Position numbers and translations under genes: made by a program. From Streptomyces althioticus (GTDB taxonomy: Bacteria; Actinomycetota; Actinomycetes; Streptomycetales; Streptomycetaceae), in NCBI GenBank assembly GCA_014649355.1, contig BMSW01000010.1, positions 183,321 through 247,320 of the forward strand: a stretch of DNA of 64,000 nucleotides, read 5' to 3'. Shown here piece by piece: positions 41,337-49,470 of this stretch; position 1 is the stretch's first letter, and each line of letters begins with the position of its first letter. The notes beneath the pieces were generated by a model that made no database searches, was not told where the DNA came from, and saw only the letters and a program-made list of their open reading frames with translations.

Positions 41337-42116
41337 CTAGGCCCGCCCTCCCCGGGAGACAACCCCTCGCCCCGCCCCCACGAACCGGTACCGCCGCTCG
41401 GGCCGCCCGGTCGCCCCGTACCGCAACGACACCTCGGCCGCCCCCACGGCGTGGAAGTACTCCAGATACCGCCGCGCGCTGACGCGCGAGACACCGGTCA
41501 GCCGAGCGCACTCGCTCGCCGACAGGCTGCCCTCCGCCTCCCGCAGTGTCCGCTCGACCAGCCCGGCGGTCTCCGCGCTCATCCCCTTGGGCAGCCGGCG
41601 CGACCCGGACGGCACGGTCGGTACGGGCATCGCCGCCGCCGCGAGCACCCGGTCGACGTCCGCCTGCCCGCGCACCACGGTGTCCCGCAGCAGCCCCCGC
41701 TGCACCGCGTACCGCTCCAGCCGCCCCCGCAGGTCCTCGAAGTCGAAGGGCTTGAGCAGATAGTCGACGACGCCGTGCCGCACGGCGCCACGCACCGCGT
41801 CCGCCTCGCGCGCGGCGCTGACGACCATGACGTCGCAGTCGTGCCCGGCCGTGCGCAGCCGGGGGATGACGTCGAGGCCGAACACGTCGGGCAGGTACAG
41901 GTCGAGCAGCAGGAGATCGGGACGGAGCGCCTCGACGGCGCTCAAAGCCTGCTCACCGCTGCCCGCGACCCCGACCACCCGGAAGGAGTCGACGCGTTCG
42001 ACGTACGCCCGGTGCACCCGCGCCACCTGGAAGTCGTCGTCCACCACCAGCACTCCGATGGCCCCGGCGACCGTGCCGGCCCCACCGGCCCGGCTCACAT
42101 CCTGCCCGTCCCACAT
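41337..42116 (-). CDS. CitB/DcuR-type response regulator
   Basis: 259 aa from ATG 42116; a GTG six codons later is an alternative. The receiver domain has IGVLVVDDDFQVARVHRAYV, the phospho-acceptor in DLLLLDLYLPDVFGLDVI, VVSAAREADAVRGAVRHGVV and YLLKPFDFEDL. The C-terminal HTH contains LSASECARLTGVSRVSARRY and LEYFHAVGAAEVSLRYG. This is the layout of CitB/DctR regulators controlling di- and tricarboxylate uptake. It is divergent from tctCBA, its probable target. The membrane sensor kinase that normally accompanies it is not present on either side. Confidence 0.9.
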   Translation of the reverse strand: MWDGQDVSRAGGAGTVAGAIGVLVVDDDFQVARVHRAYVERVDSFRVVGVAGSGEQALSAVEALRPDLLLLDLYLPDVFGLDVIPRLRTAGHDCDVMVVSAAREADAVRGAVRHGVVDYLLKPFDFEDLRGRLERYAVQRGLLRDTVVRGQADVDRVLAAAAMPVPTVPSGSRRLPKGMSAETAGLVERTLREAEGSLSASECARLTGVSRVSARRYLEYFHAVGAAEVSLRYGATGRPERRYRFVGAGRGVVSRGGRA

Positions 42117-42314
42117 GCGCTCATCATCGCCCCGCCCCCCGCCCCGGCACAGGGCCCTGCGCCGGACCTGCACCGGGAGCGACCGCCCCGCTGACACAAC
42201 GACCACAACCTCCATTGCTTCCGTAATCGCGACAGCCCACCCCCACCCAGGCACCATGTGGCCCGCGTCACCCGCCCCTCCGCGGGTGACGCACCTCAGC
42301 CCGCATCACTGAAT

Positions 42315-42362
42315 CCGCACCCGCACCCGTACCTGCACCCGCACCCGCACCCGCACCCGCAC
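42315..42362. repeat. Hexanucleotide tandem repeat in the tct divergent promoter region
   Basis: Eight consecutive 6-bp units, mostly CCGCAC (units 3 and 4 are CCGTAC and CTGCAC). It lies 27 bp upstream of the tctC start, between the response-regulator gene and the transporter operon. Confidence 0.85.
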
Positions 42363-42388
42363 AACCCGACCGACAGGTGGTGGCACCC

Positions 42389-43372
42389 GTGCGCCTGCGC
42401 ACACCCCTCGCCCTGCTCGGCGCCGCTCTGCTCGTCCTCGTGGGCCCACCGCTGCTCACGACCGGCAGCGGCGCCGAGACCGGCACCCACATCCCGGGCC
42501 TGCGCCTCATGGTTCCCAACACACCCGGCGGCGGTTACGACATCACCGCCCGCACGGCCGCGAAGAACGCCGAGGACGCCGGACTCACCCGCTCCGTCGA
42601 AGTGTTCAACCTGCCCGGCGCCGGCGGCACGGTCGGCCTCACCCGCCTGGTGAACGAGCGCGGCAACGGCAAGCTGGCGATGTCGATGGGGCTCGGCGTC
42701 GTCGGCGCCGTCCGCTCCAACCACGCGCCCCGCACCCTCGCCGACACCACGCCCCTCGCCCGCCTCACCGAGGAGCAGGACGTGGTGGTGGTCGCCAAGG
42801 ACTCCCCGTACCGGACCGTCGACGACCTCGTCACGGCGTGGAAGGCGAACCCCGGCCGGCTCCCCGTCGGCGGCGGCTCCTCCCCCGGCGGCCCCGACCA
42901 CCTCGCGCCGATGCTGATGGCGCAGGCCGCCGGGATCGCCCCGAAGGACGTCAACTACATCCCGTTCGACGGCGGAGGCGAACTGCTCGCCTCGATCCTC
43001 GGCAGCAAGGTCGCCTTCGGCGTCTCCGGGGTCGGCGAGTACCGCGACCAGATCGAGGCGGGCGAACTGCGGCTGCTGGCGGTGACCGGTCCGGAGCGCG
43101 TGCCGGGTCTCGACGCGCCCACGCTTCGGGAGTCGGGCTACGACGTGGAGTTCACGAACTGGCGGGGTGTCGTCGCCCCGCCCGGCCTCACGGACGCCGA
43201 ACGGGCGAAGCTCGTACGGCTGTTGGAGGCGCTGCACGACTCGAAGGAGTGGCAGGAGTCCATGAAGCGCAACGGCTGGGACGACGCGTTCCTGACCGGC
43301 GACGAGTTCGGCGCGTTCCTGGCCGCCGAGGACGAGCGCGTGGTGTCGGTCCTGAAGGAGCTCGGCCTGTGA
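42389..43372 (+). CDS. tctC: Tripartite tricarboxylate transporter substrate-binding protein
   Basis: 327 aa from GTG 42389; GTG 42377 is an alternative. A signal peptide (RTPLALLGAALLVLVGPPLL) precedes the Bug/TctC fold with LRLMVPNTPGGGYDITARTA, FNLPGAGGTVGLTRLVNERG, VVVVAKDSPYRTVDDLVTAW, VGGGSSPGGPDHL, VNYIPFDGGGELLASILGSK, GELRLLAVTGPERVPGL and EFTNWRGVVAPPGLTDAER. It captures a carboxylate (citrate, tricarballylate or similar) outside the membrane for TctAB. It is the first gene of a three-gene operon whose stop overlaps the tctB start. Confidence 0.9.
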   Translation: MRLRTPLALLGAALLVLVGPPLLTTGSGAETGTHIPGLRLMVPNTPGGGYDITARTAAKNAEDAGLTRSVEVFNLPGAGGTVGLTRLVNERGNGKLAMSMGLGVVGAVRSNHAPRTLADTTPLARLTEEQDVVVVAKDSPYRTVDDLVTAWKANPGRLPVGGGSSPGGPDHLAPMLMAQAAGIAPKDVNYIPFDGGGELLASILGSKVAFGVSGVGEYRDQIEAGELRLLAVTGPERVPGLDAPTLRESGYDVEFTNWRGVVAPPGLTDAERAKLVRLLEALHDSKEWQESMKRNGWDDAFLTGDEFGAFLAAEDERVVSVLKELGL

Positions 43373-43959
43373 CCACTCCCTCCACCCCGACACCCGAAGA
43401 GAAGACACGGAAGGCGCAGAAGGCTCAGAAGGAGCAGAAGGCGCCGCCGGCCACCCCCCGCACCGCCCGTTCCTGGCTCCGCGACCACTCCGAACTGGGC
43501 GTCTGCGCCGTCCTCCTCACCCTCGGCGTGCTCGTCCTCACCGACGCCCTCACGATGGACGTCGACATCACCCAGCGCGGGCCGGTCGGGCCGAAGACCG
43601 TGCCCGTGGTCGTCGGCGCCGCCCTGCTCGTCGTCGCCGTCCTGCTCGCCGTGGACGTGCTCCGCGGCGGCCGGGGTCAGGCGGGGGCCGGCGAGGACGT
43701 CGACCTGTCCGAGCCCGCCGACTGGCGCACGGTGCTGCTGCTCTCCGGTGTGTTCCTCGGCTCCGCCGTCCTCATCGAGCCGCTCGGCTTCCCCGCCGCG
43801 GGCGCCCTGCTGTTCTGGGGCGCCGCGTACACGCTCGGCAGCCGCCGGGTGGACCGCGACCCGCTGATCGCCGCGGTGCTCTCGCTGGCCACCTACGGCC
43901 TGTTCGACAAGCTGCTCGGAGTGCCGCTTCCCGGTGGTCCGCTGATGGGAGTGCTGTGA
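43369..43959 (+). CDS. tctB: Tripartite tricarboxylate transporter small membrane subunit
   Basis: 196 aa from GTG 43369, overlapping the tctC stop by GTGA. A charged N-terminal stretch (EEKTRKAQKAQKEQKAPP) precedes four helices typical of TctB: LGVCAVLLTLGVLVLTDAL, TVPVVVGAALLVVAVLLAVD, TVLLLSGVFLGSAVLIEPLG, and the last ending LSLATYGLFDKLLGVPLPGG. It forms the membrane complex with TctA. The Lys/Gln-rich cytosolic extension is longer than usual. Confidence 0.88.
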   Translation: MTTPSTPTPEEKTRKAQKAQKEQKAPPATPRTARSWLRDHSELGVCAVLLTLGVLVLTDALTMDVDITQRGPVGPKTVPVVVGAALLVVAVLLAVDVLRGGRGQAGAGEDVDLSEPADWRTVLLLSGVFLGSAVLIEPLGFPAAGALLFWGAAYTLGSRRVDRDPLIAAVLSLATYGLFDKLLGVPLPGGPLMGVL

Positions 43960-43960
43960 C

Positions 43961-45514
43961 ATGAACGCCCTCAACTCCCTGCTGGACGGGTTCGGTACGG
44001 CCCTCACCCCGCTCAACCTCCTGTGGGCCGCGGTGGGCGTGCTGCTCGGCACGGCGATCGGTGTGCTGCCGGGCATCGGCCCGGCGATGGCCGTGGCCCT
44101 GCTGCTGCCGGTGACGTACGGGCTCGACCCGACCGGCGCGTTCATCATGTTCGCCGGCATCTACTACGGCGCGATGTTCGGTGGTTCGACGACCTCGATC
44201 CTGCTGAACACGCCCGGTGAGAGCGCCGCCGTGGTCGCCGCGATGGAGGGCAACCCGATGGCGAAGTCGGGACGCGGCGCGCAGGCCCTCGCGGCCGCCG
44301 CCGTCGGCCACTTCGCGGGCGGCATGGTGGGCACGCTGCTGCTGGTGGCGCTCGCGCCGACGGTCGCCGACCTGGCGGTGGACATCGGCGCGCCGGACTA
44401 CTTCGCCATCATGGTCCTGGCGTTCATCGCCGTGACGTCCGTCCTCGGCTCGTCGCGGATCCGGGGCCTGGCCTCGCTGCTGATCGGCCTGACCATCGGT
44501 CTGATCGGCCTGGACCAGATGACCGGGCAGCAGCGGCTGACGTTCGGCTCGCTGCATCTCGCCGACGGGGTGGACGTCGTCATCGTCGCGGTGGGTCTGT
44601 TCGCGATCGGCGAGGCGCTGTGGGTGGCCGCCCATCTGCGGCGCCGGCCGCCGGAGGCGATCCCGGTGGGCCGGCCGTGGCTGGGCCGCGCCGATCTGCG
44701 GCGCACCTGGAAGTCCTGGGCGCGCGGCCCGTTCATCGGCTTCCCGTTCGGCGCGATCCCGGCGGGCGGCGCGGAGATCCCGACGTTCCTGTCGTACGTG
44801 ACGGAGAAGCGGCTGTCGAAGCACAAGGACGAGTGGGGCAAGGGCGCCATCGAGGGGGTGGCGGGCCCCGAGTCGGCGGCGTCCGCGTCGGCGGCGGGCA
44901 CGCTGGTGTCGATGCTGACGCTGGGTCTGCCGACCACGGCGGTCGCGGCGGTCATGCTGGCCGCGTTCCAGCAGTACGGCATCCAGCCCGGGCCGCTGCT
45001 CTTCGAGCGGGAGCCCGACCTGGTGTGGGGCCTGATCGCCTCGCTGTTCGTCGGCATGGTGCTGCTGCTCGCGCTGAACCTGCCGCTCGCGCCGCTGTGG
45101 GCGAAGCTGCTGCGCGTCCCTCGGCCGTATCTGTACGCCGGGATCATGTTCTTCGCGGCGGTGGGCGCGTACGCGGTCGGCGGCGAGGTGGTCGACCTGG
45201 TGATGCTGCTCGTCATCGGCCTGATCGGGTTCGGCATGCGGCGGTACGGGCTGCCGGTGCTGCCCGCCGTCATCGGCGTCATCCTCGGCCCGGCCGCCGA
45301 GCAGCAACTGCGCCGCGCGCTCCAGATCAGCGACGGCGGCGTCACCGGTCTGGTGAACACGCCGTTCTCGGTGACCGTGTACGCGGTGGTGGTGCTGCTG
45401 CTCGCCTGGCCGCTGCTCCGCAGGGCGCTGCCCCGCCGTACGGCCACACCGGCCGGGGCGCCGGAGCCGTCCGGGGAGTCCGGCCCCCGTACGCCGTCCG
45501 ACCGGGGCGCCTGA
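43961..45514 (+). CDS. tctA: Tripartite tricarboxylate transporter large membrane subunit
   Basis: 517 aa, ATG 43961, two bases after tctB. Its signatures match TctA: LLGTAIGVLPGIGPAMAVAL, IMFAGIYYGAMFGGSTTSIL, LNTPGESAAVVAAMEGNPMA, GAPDYFAIMVLAFIAV, FGSLHLADGVDVVIVAVGLF, and GVAGPESAASASAAGTLVSM ending LTLGLPTT. About twelve helices are visible. It is the secondary transporter pore coupling substrate import to an ion gradient. The C-terminal tail is Pro/Ser-rich. The operon ends at a strong bidirectional terminator. Confidence 0.93.
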   Translation: MNALNSLLDGFGTALTPLNLLWAAVGVLLGTAIGVLPGIGPAMAVALLLPVTYGLDPTGAFIMFAGIYYGAMFGGSTTSILLNTPGESAAVVAAMEGNPMAKSGRGAQALAAAAVGHFAGGMVGTLLLVALAPTVADLAVDIGAPDYFAIMVLAFIAVTSVLGSSRIRGLASLLIGLTIGLIGLDQMTGQQRLTFGSLHLADGVDVVIVAVGLFAIGEALWVAAHLRRRPPEAIPVGRPWLGRADLRRTWKSWARGPFIGFPFGAIPAGGAEIPTFLSYVTEKRLSKHKDEWGKGAIEGVAGPESAASASAAGTLVSMLTLGLPTTAVAAVMLAAFQQYGIQPGPLLFEREPDLVWGLIASLFVGMVLLLALNLPLAPLWAKLLRVPRPYLYAGIMFFAAVGAYAVGGEVVDLVMLLVIGLIGFGMRRYGLPVLPAVIGVILGPAAEQQLRRALQISDGGVTGLVNTPFSVTVYAVVVLLLAWPLLRRALPRRTATPAGAPEPSGESGPRTPSDRGA

Positions 45515-45609
45515 GGCAAGAGCCGTCGACCGACGGGGACACCGCGACGGTCCCGCCGTCCGGTCCGGTGTCCCTGCCGAACGGCGCGGAGTGCCGCGCG
45601 GCGTGAGGG

Positions 45610-45651
45610 AACGGCTGCCCGGAGGGACCCTCACCCCTCCGGGCAGCCGTT
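45610..45651. terminator. Strong bidirectional terminator between tctA and the sortase gene
   Basis: A perfect 17-bp stem (45610-45626 with 45635-45651; the arm begins AACGGCTGCCCGG) encloses an eight-base loop. It lies between convergent genes and is the strongest hairpin noted in the window. Confidence 0.85.
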
Positions 45652-45668
45652 CGTCGTGGGACCGGTGT

Positions 45669-46397
45669 TCAGACGAGGTGGGCGAAGACCACCAGGTTCT
45701 CGGTGTAGTCCTTGGCGGTGTGGTCGTAGGCGCCGGCGCAGGTGATGAGCCGGACCTGCGCGTCGGGGGTGTCGGCGTACACGCGCTCGTTCGGGAAGTC
45801 GTCCTTGGCGAAGGACTCCGCCTCGTCGACGACGAACGTGGCACGGGTGCCGTCGGCGCGCCGCACCTGGAAGCGGTCGCCCTTCTTCAGTTCGCTGAGG
45901 CGCGCGAAGACGGCCGCGGAGGTCTTGGTGTCCACGTGCCCGGCGACGATCGCCGTGCCCAGCTCGCCCGGGGAGACGCCCTTGGCGTACCAGCCGACCA
46001 GGTTGGTGTCGTTCGGCGGGGGCGCTTCGAGCCGGCCCTTGCTGTCGACGTCGAGAGCCGTGAAGGGGGCGTTCACGCCGATGGACGGAATGACCAGCCG
46101 CGTCGGCGCGGAGCGCGCCAGGTGCTTGCCCGGGGACCGTTCGGCGGGGGACGGCGAGACGGCGGCCCCGCCCTCGGCCGGTCCGGTGGACGCGCCCGCG
46201 GAAGGCGCCGCTGCGACCGTGCGGGAGGCGTGCGGCCCGTGGGCGTCGTCGGGCGGGTCCTCACCGCCGCCCATCAGCGTGGTGGCCAGCAGCAGACCGG
46301 CCCCGCCCCAGAAGACCGCGGTCATGACGGAGCGCACCCTGCGCCTCGTCGGGGACGCCTGGTCGGGTTTCACGGGAGTGGGGGCACTGGCCGGCAT
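45669..46397 (-). CDS. Class F sortase
   Basis: 242 aa from ATG 46397, preferred over GTG 46409 because GAGGTGG then has normal spacing. An N-terminal membrane anchor (VMTAVFWGGAGLLLATTLMG) and a Ser/Ala/Pro linker precede the sortase barrel. The barrel has PTRLVIPSIGVNAPFTALDV, VGWYAKGVSPGELGTAIVAG, the catalytic His in AGHVDTKTS (about 152) and the Cys in VRLITCAGAYDH (about 218). The usual active-site Arg after the Cys is not obvious, ending YTENLVVFAHLV. Class F enzymes are actinobacterial and their substrates are poorly known. The gene lies 130 bp downstream of a wall-type surface protein on the same strand, a natural candidate substrate. Confidence 0.88.
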   Translation of the reverse strand: MPASAPTPVKPDQASPTRRRVRSVMTAVFWGGAGLLLATTLMGGGEDPPDDAHGPHASRTVAAAPSAGASTGPAEGGAAVSPSPAERSPGKHLARSAPTRLVIPSIGVNAPFTALDVDSKGRLEAPPPNDTNLVGWYAKGVSPGELGTAIVAGHVDTKTSAAVFARLSELKKGDRFQVRRADGTRATFVVDEAESFAKDDFPNERVYADTPDAQVRLITCAGAYDHTAKDYTENLVVFAHLV

Positions 46398-46527
46398 CGG
46401 GGGAACCACCTCGTTCGGGCAGGGCGGAGGGCTGTCAGGGAGGGAGGACTCGGGAGGGGGCGGGCGGGGCCGTCGTGGCGCGCGGTGCGCCTGGGACGGC
46501 CCCGGCCGCTATGACCCCGGGCACGGC

Positions 46528-47010
46528 TCAGGCCATGTTCCCGGAGACCTTCTTACGGCGCAGTGCGTAGGCGCCGGTGCCGAGGACGGCGAGCGCGGCC
46601 AGGCCGCCGGCCGTGACACCGGGCTGCGAGGCGAGACCGCCGCCGCCGGTGTGCACGCCGCCGTGCGGCTTGTCGTGCTTCCACTCCTTGTCCTGCTTGC
46701 CGCTCCAGGACTCCTCGCTCTCCGAGTCGCCCTTCTCCTTGTAGGTCTCGGGGTCGTACTTCGGGTCCTTGGCGTTGCCCCAGTCGTCGCCGGTCACCGC
46801 GGACAGGGCGCCGCCGCCCGCGTGGACCCCGCCGTGCGGCTTGCCGTACTTGCCGCCCTCGTCGTGCTTGCTCTCCTTGTCGTACTCCTTGCTGTAGGAA
46901 GACTTGTCGTGGCCGCTGTCGCCGTCGTGGTCGGCGTAGGCCGCGGGGGCGGCGATGGCGAGAGCCGCCGTGGCCGTCGCGGCGGCGAGCACCATGCGGG
47001 CAGAGCGCAT
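46528..47010 (-). CDS. Secreted cell-surface protein with HGGVHxGGG repeats and C-terminal anchor
   Basis: 160 aa from ATG 47010 (MRSARMVLAA). A signal peptide ends near APAAYA. The mature part is highly charged (HDGDSGHDKSSYSKEYDKES). It carries two copies of a KPHGGVHxGGG motif (KPHGGVHAGGGALS and KPHGGVHTGGGGLA) before a C-terminal helix (TAGGLAALAVLGTGAYAL) and RRKK. The end looks like a sortase cell-wall sorting signal (hydrophobic helix plus basic tail), but no LPxTG is present; SQPGVTAGG occupies that place. The protein is paired with the class F sortase gene. The function is unknown. Confidence 0.8.
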   Translation of the reverse strand: MRSARMVLAAATATAALAIAAPAAYADHDGDSGHDKSSYSKEYDKESKHDEGGKYGKPHGGVHAGGGALSAVTGDDWGNAKDPKYDPETYKEKGDSESEESWSGKQDKEWKHDKPHGGVHTGGGGLASQPGVTAGGLAALAVLGTGAYALRRKKVSGNMA

Positions 47011-47191
47011 CTGAGAGTCCTTCCGCTGGAGGCCGGGCAGCTGACTCCGCGTCAGCACAACTCTCCCGGGCTCCGGCCTGATCCACGCTCAGTCATGTCG
47101 CGCGACCCCACCATCCGGGACGATCACACGGGTTAACTCCCCCACCCCTTCGGCCGTGCGCCGGCTCACTTCCGTCGCGTCCCGCGGCCTC

Positions 47192-47227
47192 TTGCCGGGA
47201 CATCGGAACGCCGCCTAGCCTGCTTTT
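47192..47227 (+). promoter_or_regulatory. Promoter of the MFS gene, probably leaderless
   Basis: TTGCCG (47192-47197), an 18-bp spacer and TAGCCT (47216-47221). The GTG start at 47228 lies six bases after the -10 box, about where transcription should begin. No ribosome binding site is present. Confidence 0.55.
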
Positions 47228-48427
47228 GTGCCGCTGATAAACAAAACCCGTTCGCACAGTGCCGTGCCGGGTACCGACCTCGTCCGACTCCGACTCGCCC
47301 TGACCGCTTTCTTCGCCCTGGACGGCTTCGTCTTCGCCGGCTGGGTCGTGCGCATCCCCGCCATCAAGGAGCAGACCGGGGCGTCCGCGAGCGCCCTGGG
47401 GCTCGCGCTGCTCGGCGTCTCCGCGGGTGCCGTGATCACCATGACGCTGACCGGCCGACTGTGCCGCCGGTACGGCAGCCACCTGGTCACCGTGGTCTGC
47501 GCGGTCTTGCTCAGCGTCAGCGTGGCCCTGCCCCCGCTGACCCACTCCGCGCTCGCGCTGGGCGCCGTGCTGCTGGTCTTCGGTGCGGCCTACGGCGGGA
47601 TCAACGTCGCCTTCAACAGCGCGGCCGTCGACCTGGTGGCGGTGCTGCGGCGGCCCATCATGCCGAGCTTCCACGCGGCGTTCAGCCTGGGCGGCATGAT
47701 CGGCGCGGGGCTGGGCGCCCTGGTCGCGGGATCCCTGTCGCCGGTCCGGCATCTCACAGGGCTCGCCGTGGTCGCGCTGCTGGTGACGGCGGTGGCGGGG
47801 CGGGCGCTGATGCGGTGCGAGCCGCTGACCCCGGCGGACGGGGGACGGCCCGCCGAGGGCTCCGCGCCCCGGCACGACCGGCGCACCCGCGCCCTGGTGG
47901 TCGTCTTCGGGCTGATCGCGCTGTGCACCGCCTACGGCGAGGGCGCGCTGGCCGACTGGGGGGCGCTCCATCTGGAGCAGGACCTGAACGCCTCGCCGGG
48001 CGCGGCGGCCGTCGGCTACCTGTGTTTCGCGCTCGCCATGACGATCGGCCGGCTGAGCGGCACCACCCTGCTGGAACGGCTGGGCCGGACCCGCACGATC
48101 CTGGTGGGCGGCTCCACGGCCGTGGTGGGCATGCTGCTCGGCGCGCTGGCCCCGTACCTGTGGGCGGCGCTGCTGGGGTACGCCGTCACCGGGCTGGGGC
48201 TCGCCAACCTCTTCCCGGTCGCCGTGGAACGGGCGGGTGCGCTGGCGGGCCCGACCGGGGTGGCGACCGCCTCCACGCTGGGCTACGGCGGGATGCTGCT
48301 CGGCCCGCCCGCGATCGGTTTCATGGCCGACTGGTACAGCCTCCCGGCCGCTCTCACCAGCGTGGCGGTGCTGGCGGCGGTGGCCACCGTCATCGGGTTC
48401 ACCACCCGGCACGTGCGGACGGACTGA
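47228..48427 (+). CDS. Major facilitator superfamily transporter
   Basis: 399 aa from GTG 47228. Twelve helices are visible in two halves. They include LALTAFFALDGFVFAGWVVR, ALGLALLGVSAGAVITMTLT, GRLCRRYGSH (loop 2-3 motif A) and FGAAYGGINVAFNSAAVDLV, then the second-half LGRTRTILVGGSTAVVGMLL and YGGMLLGPPAIGFMADWYSL. It resembles YbjJ-like permeases, for which no clear substrate is known. It is transcribed from what looks like a leaderless promoter and ends at a hairpin. Confidence 0.9.
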   Translation: MPLINKTRSHSAVPGTDLVRLRLALTAFFALDGFVFAGWVVRIPAIKEQTGASASALGLALLGVSAGAVITMTLTGRLCRRYGSHLVTVVCAVLLSVSVALPPLTHSALALGAVLLVFGAAYGGINVAFNSAAVDLVAVLRRPIMPSFHAAFSLGGMIGAGLGALVAGSLSPVRHLTGLAVVALLVTAVAGRALMRCEPLTPADGGRPAEGSAPRHDRRTRALVVVFGLIALCTAYGEGALADWGALHLEQDLNASPGAAAVGYLCFALAMTIGRLSGTTLLERLGRTRTILVGGSTAVVGMLLGALAPYLWAALLGYAVTGLGLANLFPVAVERAGALAGPTGVATASTLGYGGMLLGPPAIGFMADWYSLPAALTSVAVLAAVATVIGFTTRHVRTD

Positions 48428-48428
48428 G

Positions 48429-48451
48429 CGCCCGGCGGGGATCGCCGGGCG
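48429..48451 (+). terminator. Hairpin after the MFS gene
   Basis: CGCCCGGCG (48429-48437) pairs perfectly with CGCCGGGCG (48443-48451) over a five-base loop. It starts two bases after the stop codon. Confidence 0.6.
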
Positions 48452-48537
48452 GTCCCGGGGTACCCGGTCGTCGGTGTCCGCCGGTCCTCCGCCCGGCGGA
48501 CGCCGCAGGAGACCACCCCGCGGATCCGGGAGAGAAC

Positions 48538-49416
48538 GTGAGCGAGCAGCAGAACCCCGTCGACCAGCACCCCACCCCCGACTTCCCCTCCCAGGACCAG
48601 CCGCATCCGGGCTGGACCGGCCCCATGGACCCGCCGCCGGACCACGGTGAGGACTCCTACCGGGGCAGCGGCCGCCTGACCGGCCGTACGGCCGTGATCA
48701 CGGGCGGGGACTCCGGAATCGGCCGCGCGGTCGCCCTGGCGTTCGCCCGTGAGGGGGCCGACGTGCTCTTCACGTACCTGGACAGCGAGAAGGACGAGGC
48801 GGACGAGACCGCGCGCTGGGTCGAGGAGGCCGGCCGACGCGCCGTGGCCGTGTCCTGCGACATCCGGGAGGAGGAGAACTGCCGGGCGCTGATCGACCGG
48901 GCGGTCTCCGAGTTCGGCGGCATCGACATCCTGGTGAACAACGCCGCGTACCAGATGTCGCAGCCGGACGGCATCGAGGCGATCACCACCGAGCAGTTCG
49001 ACCGGGTGGTGCGCACCAACCTCTACGGCATGTTCTGGCTGTGCAAGATGGCCGTGCCGCACATGAACGAGGGCGGCAGCATCATCAACACGGCGTCCGT
49101 GCAGGGGTACAAGCCGAGTCCGCATCTGCTGGACTACGCGACCACCAAGGGCGCCATCGTCACGTTCACGCAGGGGCTGGCGCAGATGCTGATCGAGCGG
49201 GGCATCCGGGTCAACGCCGTGGCGCCGGGACCGGTGTGGACGCCGCTGATCCCGGCGACGCTGCCGGACACCGCGGAGTTCGGCAAGCAGGCCCCGATCG
49301 GGCGTCCGGCCCAGCCCGCCGAGATGGCCCCGGCGTACGTGTTCCTCGCCTCGCAGGAGGCGTCGTTCATCACCGCCGAGATCGTGAACGCGACGGGCGG
49401 GACGCCGCTGCCGTAG
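48538..49416 (+). CDS. SDR-family oxidoreductase (YghA/YdaD type)
   Basis: 292 aa from GTG 48538 with GGGAGAGA upstream. The polar N-terminal extension of about 45 residues (PTPDFPSQDQPHPGWTGPMD, PPPDHGEDSYRGSGRLTG) is characteristic of the YghA/YdaD group of SDRs. The Rossmann core has AVITGGDSGIGRAVALAFAR, VSCDIREEENCRALIDRAV, ILVNNAAYQMSQ, NTASVQGYKPSPHLLDYATT (catalytic Tyr), then Lys, GIRVNAVAPGPVWTPLIPAT and AEIVNATGG. Members act on sugars or aldehydes and are often stress-induced. The gene stands alone. Confidence 0.9.
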   Translation: MSEQQNPVDQHPTPDFPSQDQPHPGWTGPMDPPPDHGEDSYRGSGRLTGRTAVITGGDSGIGRAVALAFAREGADVLFTYLDSEKDEADETARWVEEAGRRAVAVSCDIREEENCRALIDRAVSEFGGIDILVNNAAYQMSQPDGIEAITTEQFDRVVRTNLYGMFWLCKMAVPHMNEGGSIINTASVQGYKPSPHLLDYATTKGAIVTFTQGLAQMLIERGIRVNAVAPGPVWTPLIPATLPDTAEFGKQAPIGRPAQPAEMAPAYVFLASQEASFITAEIVNATGGTPLP

Positions 49417-49470
49417 GGCGCCGGGAAAAGCACTGACCGCACCGGCCCTCCGTGGGGCAGACTCCCGGCC

